Assembly (NCBI RefSeq): GCF_024679095.1
Contig: NC_066516.1
Location: 1,209,841-1,273,840, forward strand
DNA length: 64,000 nucleotides
Source: Eriocheir sinensis
Lineage: Eukaryota > Arthropoda > Malacostraca > Decapoda > Varunidae
Reading direction: 5' to 3'
The stretch's first letter is position 1. Each line of letters opens with the position of its first letter. The position numbers and the translations under genes are program-made. Under the pieces are notes generated by a model. That model made no database searches. It saw nothing but the letters and a program-made list of their open reading frames with translations, and had not been told where the DNA came from. This document shows positions 23,906 to 37,450 of the stretch, in pieces.

Positions 23906-24455
23906 CACCCATTTACAGAGCTGATGACAGTCAACGCTTTTGTGAGAGCAGAGGACTATGCAAAACAAGTCCCCTTATTGCTTGTCATCATGTCCGGTAG
24001 AAAAGTGATTACCGAAAAGTCTTCCAGGAACTTTTAGCCAGTCTATCAAATGAGCCTTCTGTTCAACACGTAACAGCTGACTATGGGAAAGCAATTTGGA
24101 AAGTCTTGCCTGATGGTTTACCTAACGCCAAGGTCAAGGGATGCGTTTTCCATTGGACACAGGCTATATGGAGAAAAGATAGTAAATTCAATTGCCTACA
24201 GACTTTTTATATATTCCTGACAAACAGCAGTTTTAAAACAAATTAATCTAATATGTAACGACTTTACCACTTTTGTACAGTACAGGGTCTAATTTCCTTG
24301 TCTTATTATAGGTTCAAGAGGTTGGTCTCCAGCATGCCTACACACATGATGATGGGATGTACAAATACCTGCGTAAAGTGATGGCCCTTCCATTTCTGCC
24401 TGAGGCAGATATAGTTCCTATGTTTGAACGTCTCTCTCGCCAAGCCACCACAGCC
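23906..24455 (+). pseudogene. MULE-type transposase relic
   Basis: The plus strand reads HPFTELMTVNAFVRAEDYAK and VPLLLVIMSGRK, then after a one-base frame change near 24002 DYRKVFQELLASLSNEPSVQ, the conserved TADYGKAIWK (putative second catalytic Asp) and the signature GCVFHWTQAIWRK (CxxH motif). Coding resumes after about 135 bases, following tattatag at 24311, with VQEVGLQHAYTHDDGMYKYL and MALPFLPEADIVPMFERLS. This matches the order of MULE transposase domains. The gap looks like an intron, but the donor is not a good consensus. No inverted ends were found. It is a broken, partial gene. Confidence 0.7.
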
Positions 24456-24464
24456 ACACCACAA

Positions 24465-24540
24465 GAAATGAACTGAAGGTGTCATACACCAATGTGAATG
24501 GGTTAATATTGGTGCAGATGGAGTTAAATAACTATTGAGG
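24465..24540 (+). mobile_element. Short LINE-C fragment
   Basis: GAAATGAACTGAAGG followed by TCATACACCAATGTGAATG matches the minus strand of 53690-53730, the start of the LINE-C endonuclease (YTNVNGLI). It abuts the MULE relic. Confidence 0.6.
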
Positions 24541-25157
24541 ATAGAATCATGACGGGAGTGAGGCCCCATTTTAGGCTTGATTATGTGAATTAGATTACAA
24601 CACATTATGTTTAGGAAACTTTCCCAAAAATTCGGGAGGTAGGGAAATTTCCCTAATTTAGGGAAATCTGGGGGTTACCCCCATCCAAATACCCCAGATC
24701 CCCTTGTTTATATGGCATGGGAAAGGAAATTGAATAAAAAAAAATGGATGAAGCAGTTATTCTTCAGTTACCTTATTTTCACTCTAAGATGGTTTGTTTG
24801 CAATTCTGAGATATGTTCACTCTGGTGCAACTATATAGTATAGCTGTTTTGCAGGTGAATTTTTTTTTTTATGTGATAGAATATCATGTTTTACAAGGAT
24901 ATGAATAGTCAGTCACAAAATTAGACCACATGAGTTCCCTAAATTTTTACCAAAATTAATCAACTAACCTAACCTAACATTAGCCCTAACATGCAGGGAG
25001 GAGGGGCAACCATTCCCCCCCTGAAAATGTTGACATAAACCAGAATGTGAACACGTTTCATAATATATATGACCCATATGAAACTATGAAACTGAGATGA
25101 GGCACCCTTTACGAGCACTGAATCCCATACCTCCTAAAGTTTAGGACCTAAACTTTC
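24541..25157. other. No gene recognised
   Basis: AT-rich sequence. A short CCTAA-like stretch (ctaacctaacctaac, about 24964) is too brief to call telomeric. No frame with recognisable content. Confidence 0.5.
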
Positions 25158-25984
25158 ACTTAAGGTGATAAAGGTCCAGTATAACTCCAGCACCTTAATT
25201 TTGGTCTATTTTCTTCCAAACTTTCACAAAACCCTTCGTATACATATAATACATTAGTAAAAAGTGGCGGACACCTAAAAGGCTAAAACACTCCGGAAAA
25301 TAAGTAGGGCTGCGTGTTTAGAAAAAAAAAATAATAATAACCCAGTGTGGTGAACCTGGTCTTACATGTGTGGGCCGGGGTATACCTGGCCCTCAGCACG
25401 GCAACCATTGGGCTGTGTGTTCTAAAAAAAAAATATATAACCACGCGTGGTGGACCTGGTCTCACATGCGTGGGCTAATCGCTAACCAAGCATTCCATCC
25501 TAACCAAGCGTACCATCGCTAACCAAGCGTACCATCACTAACCACCCTAAAACAGCCCCAAGCCATGACTCAAGGTCATCCGGGGCCCCGGCCCTTTCAG
25601 CCTGAGCCCCGGATGACCTTGAATCATGGCTCGGGGCTGTTTTAGGGTGGTTAGCGATGGTACGTTTGGTTAGCGATTAGCCCATGCATGTGAGACCAGG
25701 TTCACCACGCGTGGTTATTTATTTATTTTTTTTTTTTTAGAACACGCAGCCCATGCCGTGCTGAGGGCCAGGTATACCCTGGCCCACGCATGTGAGACCA
25801 GGTTCACCACGCATGTTCATTATTATTTTTTTTTAGAACGTGCAGCCCAACCTATTTGCCGGAGTGTTTTAGGTGTCTGCCACTTTTTACTAATGTATTC
25901 TATGTATACAAAGTTTTGTGAAGGTTTGGAAAAAAATAGACCAAAATTAAGGCGCCGGAGTTATACTGGACCTTTACCCTAAGG
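25158..25984. repeat. 827-bp fold-back palindrome
   Basis: The left half (25158-25586) and right half (25606-25984) are reverse complements with a 19-base loop (25587-25605); the innermost stem is AAGGTCATCCGGGGC / GCCCCGGATGACCTT. Outer landmarks are AAAGGTCCAGTATAACTCC on the left and GGAGTTATACTGGACCTTT on the right. Inside each half, a unit running from an A-run to CCTGGTCTCACATGCGTGGGC occurs twice as a direct repeat (left copies near 25320-25375 and 25425-25475). Fold-back elements built from internally repetitive inverted arms have this form. No coding frame or target duplication is evident. Confidence 0.85.
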
Positions 25985-26049
25985 GAAACATTACTAAAGG
26001 TAAAAGTAAGCACTTGCTACATAGGGCTTCACCCTTAACTGCCCGTTCT

Positions 26050-26575
26050 ATCGGCCTTTCTAACACTCCTGAGGAGCCTTAGGTAGAACACCGTGATTAC
26101 GCAAAAAGTCCTGATTCTTGAAGACTGCCTATTCCTGCTTGGTTCGGTAATCTTCAGCCAATCCCACGCACTGAAATGTTTTTACCTCTGGATTATCAGG
26201 TCCATAGTCTAAAGGTGGCTTGTCCCAGTATTTCTTGCTGTTTTTGAGTACATTAAGAACATTGTAATATTCCTCCATTTCCGTCAGCCCTCTTCATCAG
26301 TGCCCTCAGGGACTGGCAGTCTTTGGATAATTCCTCCAACGTTGAACTCCGCAATCCGCTGCTTCGTAAACACTGTGTCCGATTCCCTCGCCGGCGTGAC
26401 GCGGCCGCGGACACAGGCGGCTCTCCCGTCGAGCAGCGCGCCAACTTTGAAATGAGGAGGAACATAATTTTTCATATTTTGGAAAGGGACACGGTTGCTT
26501 TTTAGTGTAGCAATGCCTTGCTGTCTATCCTTCGGGTGTAGCAACCACAGACTTACATAGTAGACTGCTCGTCCC
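26050..26575 (-). pseudogene. Unidentified coding relic
   Basis: From about 26570 the minus strand reads a plausible protein segment (SLWLLHPKDRQQGIATLKSN, NMKNYVPPHFKVGALLDGRA), then near 26290 changes frame into LTEMEEYYNVLNVLKNSKKY and DYGPDNPEVKTFQCVGLAED, with further stops near 26130 and 26065. The composition is protein-like over both frames and far from random. I do not recognise the family; it may be a transposon or viral-derived gene or a host pseudogene. Confidence 0.4.
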
Positions 26576-26862
26576 CTATCTCCCTGTACTGTGCAGAATG
26601 GAGCCGGTGTAGCCGTTTCAAATAACTCCCTGTTTCAGATGACTCCCCCAGTCAGATGAAACTAGATTCAGTCGACTCCCCGTCACTTGAAACTAGTTTC
26701 AGGTAACTCCTCACCCGTTTGAAATTACTCCACCATCAAACAGTCAAATGAACCTAGTTTGAAATTAATCCACATTCGAATAAACCAACTTTGAAGTGAA
26801 TCTGAAATAAAGATAATAAGGCTTGTACTGACTTGTTATTTGTCAGTGTCTACAGAGCCACC

Positions 26863-28118
26863 ATGGAGTTCGCTAGTGAAATGGACGAGGTGGAAGAATA
26901 TTTGCGGTCAAAAAAATACCCAGTGCGTGTTGGAAACGATAAGGGGAATAAGGCGAATTTTCGAAGGAAGTGTCGGGCATTTGTTATCCAAGACGACTGT
27001 CTAAAATTTGTCCATAAACCAAACAGGAAAGATATAACTGGTAAGTAGTATAAGTAGTATATTTGAGACACCGACGTAATTAGGAAAAAAAAATATCCAA
27101 GCATCTGCTTTAACTAATGGGGGTACTTTATTTAGAAAATTACCGGTGAGGCTCATCCAAATATTCACACTAAGCATTATGAGAAATAATTGAGAAATAA
27201 TTGAGTGATTAGGACAAGCTTAGACTTTACCTAACCTTATAAGAGTAAATTCAAAAGCAATAACCTTAACCAATATTTATTGAAAGGGTTGCCTATAATT
27301 GGTATATATGGTTGCAGAAGTTAGATTTCTTCGGGTGGTTAAGGATCGCCAATGCCAGCTAGACATTGTGCTGGCCTGTCATCAAAGAGTTGGTGACAGC
27401 GACGAAGCTGTTGGTTTGGGAGGTCATGTTGGCAGGGATAAAGTCATCGATTGCGTAATGCAGAGGTATTGGTGGCGTAACGATACAACAGATGTGTCGG
27501 AAACCATAAAAACCTGCCTACGGTGCCAGAAAGCCAGCACTGTGTTCAAGAAAGTTGACCCGAAACTCCACAATGTCCCAATTAAGCCTCAAAACATGTA
27601 CCAAATTGGCGTAGACCTATGTTCATTGCCAACGTGAGTTTTAAGTTTATAAAATCTGTATATAAGTGCAATATTACTATTATTTTATAATACTGACAAT
27701 TACGTTTCTAATGATAAACATGTTTTGCTTTAATTTGATATTACTGAACTTTAAAATCCCGTACTAAGCATTACAATGCCAAAAATGCCAAAATGCCAAA
27801 GATTGTTTGCGACCTTTGTTTTTGGTCTGGTAAGGTTCGGTAGGGTGCTTTACACTACTTTTTTTCAGATCATCCAACGGTAATGTCGCCATTGTGATGG
27901 CCGTTTGCTATTTTTCGAAGTGGATTGAGGCTTGACCTTTAAAATCAAAACAAGCTGTAGAGGTCGCACGCTTCTTCTATGAGGACATCATCTGTCGGCA
28001 TGGATGTGTTGCCATACAAATCAATGACCAGGGCAGAGAATTTGTGAACTCTGTTTCATCAGAGCTTCATACGCTCACAGGAACAACGCAAAGAATTACA
28101 TCCGTGTATCATCCTCAA
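26863..28118 (+). pseudogene. Ginger/GIN-type integrase gene with introns, one nonsense codon
   Basis: Three exons join in phase: 26863-27040 (ATG in GCCACCATGG context; donor gtaagt), 27318-27633 (acceptor gttgcag; donor gtgagt) and 27869-28118 (acceptor tttttttcag; donor gtaagt). The product has an N-terminal segment (EVEEYLRSKKYPVRVGNDKG), an HHCC zinc-binding integrase N-domain (ACHQRVGD..LGGHVGRDKV..CLRCQK) and part of the catalytic core with two acidic residues (QIGVDLCS and INDQGREF). The final Glu should lie in a further exon not found in the window. A TGA at 27933-27935 interrupts YFSKWIEA-PLKSK where related proteins usually have Arg, consistent with CGA to TGA. Introns separate it from ordinary Ty3 elements; Ginger transposons or domesticated GIN genes are the closest types I know. 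Confidence 0.65.
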
Positions 28119-29011
28119 GTAAGTAATCATCATATACAATAAGGTTCGGTAAGGTCTATGTTACCTGTCTATTAAGTTATTTATTGTTTGTCTGTCTGTT
28201 TACTTATTTATGTGTATTTATTTATCTGGATTTGTGTGTCTATTAATTTATCTGTTTATGTCTATTTATTTATCTGTATATTTCTTATGGGGCGTTAGTT
28301 TGGTGCCGTGGTCTGGGCGGCATGTTGCGCTGTCTCGAGAGACCTCCTTCCTCCTCTTCCTCCTGTTGCGGGGGGAGCCCGAGAGATGGGTGGGGGGGGG
28401 TTGAGGGAAGGCAAAGCCCTCCCCCCGGTTAAGAAGGTGGGGGGGTCGAGGCGGGGCGAAGCCCCCTCTTTTAGCTTAGGTCTTGTTGGTTTCCCGAAAA
28501 GGAACTGACGGTGCCGCCACTAGAGGGTGGTAACACTGCAGCAGAAAATGCATAACTGACAACTGGGGCAGGCCACTCGGTTACTGGAGTGAGTGGAATC
28601 CCACTATTGCAGCCCACATCACATTGTCATGGCGTCGTGTAACAAGTCCCGCCAAGCAAATAAAGCAAATGTGCGCCTGCGCGTTCACGCGTTACCTTAC
28701 CAGAATTGAATATATCAACGATCAATAATTATCGCTTAATTTTATAAATAAAGACGCTTATTGAAGTAACTATTTAGCAACGTGTATAAAAATAATTGTA
28801 TGAAGTCCGCAGTCACTTGTTGCCATGACAAGGTTGACCACTTTCTTTTCTGTGATCGGTGATCGGAAGTTAGTTTGTGAAGCTCCGATCTCCACAGTCC
28901 GATTACCTTTTACAAAGATGATCCAATCTTTGCATTCCGGTCGCCAATTGCTGTTCCGATCAGACTGGAAGAGCGGACGATCGGACTGATGATCGGAAGT
29001 GCCCAGCTCTG
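28119..29011. other. No gene recognised; GC-rich and simple-repeat sequence
   Basis: A tttatttatctg-type tract (28190-28280) is followed by a GC-rich purine/pyrimidine-biased block (28290-28510) and unassigned sequence. At 28845-29005 the words GATCGG and CCGATC recur in both orientations and the block ends CAGCTCTGATA next to TA repeats, suggesting the end of an unclassified TIR element. Confidence 0.4.
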
Positions 29012-29024
29012 ATATATATATATA

Positions 29025-29113
<89 letters not shown>
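29012..29113. repeat. (TA)n microsatellite
   Basis: About 50 TA units with one TCTC interruption near 29025. A short (CT)n follows at 29176-29198. Confidence 0.96.
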
Positions 29114-29116
<3 letters not shown>

Positions 29117-29166
29117 CCACCTCATTAAACAGCAGATAAATTGTTTAAAAAAAAAACAGGACACCG

Positions 29167-29197
<31 letters not shown>

Positions 29198-29429
29198 TAC
29201 AACTGTTTTTGTAGCATGCAACTGGAAAATTAGAAGAGGTCTTTCATGTTTTACTACTCTTTAACATTGCAATTAAAAAGCATGTTAGAGAAGCTGCATT
29301 TTGTCTCTTTTACAGATTGTATGAAGATCAAATGAATATTTTGCTAAATCCATCTCTAAATCTATCTATAATTCCTTTTCAAACTCATATATGTATAAAC
29401 GGATAGAATTACTGGAATAAACATACTGA

Positions 29430-29574
29430 AAAGCAGAGAAAAAAAAATGTGGCTTAAACCAAAAAAAACATGGTTTAAGCCAAAAAAACCTGGTTTAAAC
29501 AACAACAACAACAAAAAAACTGGTTTAAACTAAAAAAAAACATGGTTTTTGTTTAAAAAAAAAACATTGGTTTT
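29430..29574. repeat. Short-period repeat of (T)GGTTTAAGCCAAAAAA
   Basis: Five or six imperfect copies of a unit of about 22 bp alternating TGGTTTAA and AAACCA with A-runs, plus a small (CAA)n. It abuts the truncated 3' side of the CR1 copy at 29575. Confidence 0.7.
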
Positions 29575-31363
29575 TGCCAACCCTGATTTTAAAACATTCG
29601 ATCAGTTTTCCTCGGAGGCGACGTTTCTCAAGAGTGAACATGTTAAGGGTTGAAAGCCTTTCTTCGTAAGATTTGTTGCGCAAGGAAGGGATCATTTTTG
29701 TTGCCCGACGCTGAACACCTTCTAATTTAGCAATGTCCTTTGCATGGTGGGGAAACCAAAACTGTACCGCATATTCCAAGTGGGGTCTGACTAAACTATT
29801 GTTGAGTGGAAGTATTACATCTTTATTCTTGAATAAAAAGTTTCTTTTCATGAAGCCCAACATTCTGTTCGCTTTATTTGCTGCATCGATGCATTGATGT
29901 GAGAATTTGAGGTTTGATGCGATTTTGACCCCCAAGTCCTTAACGCATTGAACACTTTTGAGTTTAACGCCGCGCATTTCGTAATCGAACTTCTTATTCC
30001 TTGTTCCAACTTGAAGGACCTGGCACTTGTCTACGTTAAAAGGTATCTCCCATCTATCCGACCAAGCTGAAATTTTGTGCAAATCCTCTTGGAGGCTTTG
30101 CCTGTCTTCGTCAGTATGAACCGAGTTACCAATCTTTGTGTCGTCTGCAAATTTACTAATGCGATTATTGAGTCCGACATCCACATCGTTGATGTAAATA
30201 ATGAAGAGCACTGGGCCAAGAACCGAGCCCTGAGGGACGCCACTAGTGACCGGCGCCCACTCTGAGTTAAATCCGTCAATCACCACTCTTTATTGTCTGT
30301 TGCCCAACCAATTCGCGATCAATTGGTGTACTTGACCGTCAATACCTATTTGCTTTAATTTGTAAAGTGATTTATGATGTGGAACTTTATCAAACGCTTT
30401 CTGGAAATCAAGATAGACTACGTCCAGTGATTTGGTTACGTCATAAACCGTGAAGAGGTCGTTATAAAAGGTTAATAGGTTTGATAGGCAGGATCTTTTG
30501 TTACGGAAGCCGTGTTGTGAGTCCCCAATTAATGAGTGGCTTTCAAGGTAACTCACAATTTTTGTCTCTAATTATGCTCTCATGTAGCTTACCTACAACC
30601 GAAGTTAGACAAATGGGCCTGCAATTACCTGGTAATTTTTTGTCTCCTTTCTTAAAAATCGGTGTCACGTTAGCCTTTTTCCAATCCGAAGGGACGATGC
30701 CTTGTCGTAAGGACATATTGAATACGGTTGTGAGGGGGGAGACTATTTCGCTCTTTGTTTCTTTGAGCAGAGTAGGATATACTTTGTCAGGTCCAGGACT
30801 TTTATTTGTTTTAAGTGATTGGAGGGCTTTCAAGACTTCATCGGTTGTTATTTCAAAGTTAGGCAATGCATGCTCGGGATTTACATTGGTACTGGTGTTG
30901 TTGGTAGTGGTGGGAGGACTGTTAGTATTAAACACCGAGGAAAAGTAATTGTTTAATAGGTTTGCAACGTGTTGGCTGTCAGTAACTAGTGCACCGTCGC
31001 TGTTTGTTAAGGGTCCAATTCCACTTCTGATCGCCTTTCTGTTGTTTATGTAACTGAAGAAGGATTTCGGAGTATTTTTACAGTTGGCCGCAATAGTTTC
31101 TTCATATCTACGCTTTGCCTGACATACTAATCTTTTTACTCGTCGCCTGGCATCATGGTAAAGTCTAATGTTTTCGGGCGTGCTTTGCTTTTTCTTTAGC
31201 CTGTAAAACAATTTTCTCTCCTTGACTGAGTGTTTAATTTCGCTGTTAAACCAAGGTGGGCTTTTATTAGTGTTACCTCGCTTCTCACACAAAGGGACGA
31301 ATGTGTTCTGCTGAGTGAGTAAATGATTTTTAAAGCTTAGCCAGACGTTCTCTACCTTACCGT
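29575..31363 (-). mobile_element. CR1-type LINE (LINE-B), copy 1, 3'-truncated
   Basis: The minus strand reads from 31363: an inter-domain region (NKSPPWFNSEIKHSVKERK), the RT start (KTNKSPGPDKVYPTLLKE), KKGDKKLPGNCRPICLTSVV, then after an extra T near 30550 (frameshift) the palm motifs LDVVYLDFQKAFDKVPHH, a TAA stop at about 30288, SGVPQGSVLGPVLFIIYIND, the catalytic FADDTKIGNSV, and VRPHLEYAVQFWFPHHAK. It stops at GKLIECFKI (29575) without a normal 3' end. The 5' side runs into a (GA)n tract (31364-31386). It is highly similar to copy 2 immediately downstream. Confidence 0.9.
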
Positions 31364-31386
31364 AGAGAGAGAGAGAGAGAGAGAGA
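31364..31386. repeat. (GA)n tract joining two CR1 copies
   Basis: Eleven or so GA units lie exactly between the 5' edge of copy 1 and the 3' terminus of copy 2. Confidence 0.95.
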
Positions 31387-34330
<2,944 letters not shown>

Positions 34331-34870
34331 GCACTTGAATTACACTAACTGTGCCAGGCAGGGATTGATTGGTATAGTCTGTTCGGAGCATGAAGTCGGT
34401 TCAAGGTGTGGCAGATTCCAGAATTCCCATGAGTACAGCGCTGCCAGTTCGACCGCCAATTATCAGATTAGCACTCTCTCCCGGCCTACCCACCCACAAC
34501 CCACCTGTTTATATCTCTCTCTCTCCCTCTCGACCCGGGGGAGGGACCTAGGGGGATACACCGACCACCACCACCACCACCACTACCAACACCACAACGT
34601 GGCAACATGGGAAAAAATCGCTGCCACATGTCATAGAATTTATACAAATCCTTGTTATAATCCTAAATATTGACACTCATTGTACTATGTAGCTTCCTTT
34701 ACTATATACAGAATATATAAGATATCGCTTTCAAATAGCACATGGATGGGAAATAAGAGAGAGACGAATGTACGAAGGCTGATTTGGCAGCATGGGTAGA
34801 GGTAAACGACGATACCAGCTCCACCCTGAACGGACTTCATGCTCTGAACAGACTATAGTATTGACAACTT
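34331..34870. repeat. Imperfect inverted copies of an RTE-like LINE segment
   Basis: ATAGTCTGTTCGGAGCATGA (about 34374) recurs in reverse complement near 34848 (CATGCTCTGAACAGACTAT), and both are followed by a GTTCARGGTGKRGC..GGTA block. The segment precedes the RTE-like endonuclease at 35440, so I infer untranslated or 5' coding sequence of that LINE in two orientations. Identity outside the shared core is low. Confidence 0.4.
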
Positions 34871-34935
34871 TTCGGCATGTTGTTTGGAACCGCAATGAAT
34901 GAGGAAATAGAAAACTTAGGTTATAGGTATAATCA

Positions 34936-35380
<445 letters not shown>

Positions 35381-35439
35381 GGTCCCCATGGTACGTACTG
35401 GTACCGGGAACATCAACAGCTCTCCCCCCTCCTGCATTT

Positions 35440-35866
35440 TGCAAGATCCAGGAGGTTGAGAATTGCGGGTTCTTGGTACAAGAGACCAGAGCTACTAGGC
35501 TGGACTTGGTATAGCGATGCCGGAGGGGTAACTAAGGAGATTAACCACATTCTCGTAAGTACTCGTTGGAGGATCCTTCAGAACCGCAGGGTTTACCGGA
35601 GTGCTAAGTTCTTTGCAACTGACGATAGGTTTGCTGCTGCGACACTCAAGCTTCATGTCAGGTCAAGAAGAATCTCGAGATGCAACAATACTGTGTTCCA
35701 TCTCGAGAGGCTGAAGGACCTGGCATGTGCTCAGGAGTATGCAGTGACAGTCTCAAATCGGTTCGGTGTGCTCGGCACACTTAAGGACCCTGTAGAACTG
35801 TGAGATACCTTCAAAAGCAAGACTTCGAGCTGCCAAGGAGTGGATTGGAGAGCGCCCGTGCATCTA
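35440..35866 (+). mobile_element. RTE-like LINE, endonuclease C-terminal part
   Basis: The plus strand reads RPELLGWTWYSDAGGVTKEI, HILVSTRWRILQNRRVYRSA, RFAAATLKLHVRSRRISRCN and FHLERLKDLACAQEYAVTVS. The stretch SDAGG..KEINHILVSTRW corresponds to the C-terminal catalytic part of an APE-type endonuclease (the expected Asp-His pair appears as NH, so it is partly decayed). Coding stops near 35866 where the opposite-strand RT fragment begins. Confidence 0.7.
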
Positions 35867-35867
35867 G

Positions 35868-37450
35868 GAGTGGATATTGAGGAGAGTCGCGGCAAAAACA
35901 ATGCCACTGACCCTGGTATTGCCGACAGGTGCTTCGCAATGACTCTGGTCTACAACTCTGCCTAGTACCCAGTCCATATAAGTGTTGAAAAGCCATTTTT
36001 GAAGGCCACAGCCCTGCCTCACTCCTGCGTTCACGGTAAAAAAGGTGGACAAGCCCCACCTCCCACACACATCACAGCACTCAGTCCGAGAATACAGGCC
36101 ATTCAAGAAACCAATAGTCCTTGCAGATATCCCTCGGAGTGGCAGGAAATCTCAGAGTGCCTCGCGATGCACTGCATCAAACGTCTTCTTGAGATCGACA
36201 TTGGCTGCTATCATCCCTTCTCGAAACTCACGTCGGCACTCCAACAGTACGCGGAGCGCTAGGATACGGTCAGCTGTCGACTTACCAGGAGTGAACCCAG
36301 ACTACTCGGGTCTCTCTGCAGCTTCAACAACTGGCTGCGAATCCGCATCAGCAACAGGTGAGCAAGCATCTTACCTGGCACATTGAGCAGTGTAATACCA
36401 CGGTAGTTGTTGCATTCCTGAATGTCCCCTTTCCCTCTCCAGATAAGGACGACCAACCCCCTCTTCCAGTCAGGAGGAATGGTACCAGATTATCATACGG
36501 CACCATGGGCGTAGATCCTGGGGGGGATAGGAGGGATTAATCCCCCCCTACATTTGGGTTGGGGGGGATGCCCTATGTAATCATCCCCCCCGTAATTCAG
36601 TCAGGAATTAGGTCATTTTTCTCCACTACAGCTACTATTATATTTGAAAGTAATCATAGATTATGATTTTTTATTATAACGGACAAAGCACCAATGACTA
36701 AAAACAAATATAAATAGTTACCCTACTCTTTATGGTTTTCTTTAGCTTGGCGGTAGATATTGTTACGATCATATAATTATGTATTTGCATGAATGTCACA
36801 ATGTGTATGTGCGCTTGGAATGCGTCGGATGTGAGGGGAGAGGGGAGGGGTCCAATGGGAGGAGCGTGAGTCAGGGAGAGATCAGCTGAGCGTGGGCTAC
36901 TGGCGTCTTTCGAGGTATGAGTCATTATGATTGGTAATTCTCCTTCTGTTCACTCCTCTAGGTCTCCTCCCTGTGTTAAGTGACCATATAGTGTTAATAC
37001 ATGGTATAGTCCACCTGCGGCATACCAGAGGCTACTGTGACAAAGTAAATGCGAGTAATTGTGGTAGATGTGTGATGAGAGAACTTGTGTGTGACACCTG
37101 CTACTCGTATAATACGTGTTTTCGTGTGACTGTGACTAACTCTATGATATAGTTAAAGTGTGGATGAAAGACTATTTTGGTCATAATCTTATTACTGAAA
37201 TATATGAATTTTAGTTAAACATAGGCCTCAGAATACACTTAAATGTGACTAATTATACACACACAAAAAAAAAAACAAAAAAAAAAAAAACAGCTGCTTG
37301 TGCTCGCTTCGCTCGCCACATTATCGTGAACAGTCATCCTCCCCCCCCCCCCCCTCCCCCCCGGTCATAATAAGAAATCTACGCCACTGTACGGCAGCCA
37401 ATGCTTCATGCAACCCGCGGATCGTTGACTTACCTCACAGTCAGAGTAAT
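35868..37450 (-). mobile_element. RTE-like LINE, RT part in opposite orientation, split by a hAT MITE
   Basis: The minus strand from about 37450 to 37398, then 36495 to 35868, encodes the RT start: GDIQECNNYRGITLLNVPGK, AHLLLMRIRSQLLK, an NGLYSRTECC region, VNAGVRQGCGLQKWLFNTYM, DWVLGRVVDQSHC and GNTRVSGIVFA, breaking off exactly where the catalytic ADD should follow. Several frameshifts lie between. The insertion at 36504-37389 splits it. Its 3' end meets the 3' end of the plus-strand endonuclease fragment, so the pieces face each other. Confidence 0.7.
36504..37389. mobile_element. hAT-type MITE with 8-bp target duplication
   Basis: Flanks TACGGCAC (36496-36503) and TACGGCAG (37390-37397) differ at one base and are 8 bp long, the hAT signature. 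Ends are inverted: CATGGGCGTAGAT on the left, CAGTGGCGTAGAT (reverse complement) on the right, each followed by G-rich/C-rich tracts. No transposase; the interior is AT-rich. It sits inside the RTE-like LINE, whose sequence resumes on the other side. Confidence 0.75.

Noticed and set aside
36731..37152. Cys-rich ORF inside the hAT MITE
   Set aside because: It lies wholly within a non-autonomous element and shows no known domain.
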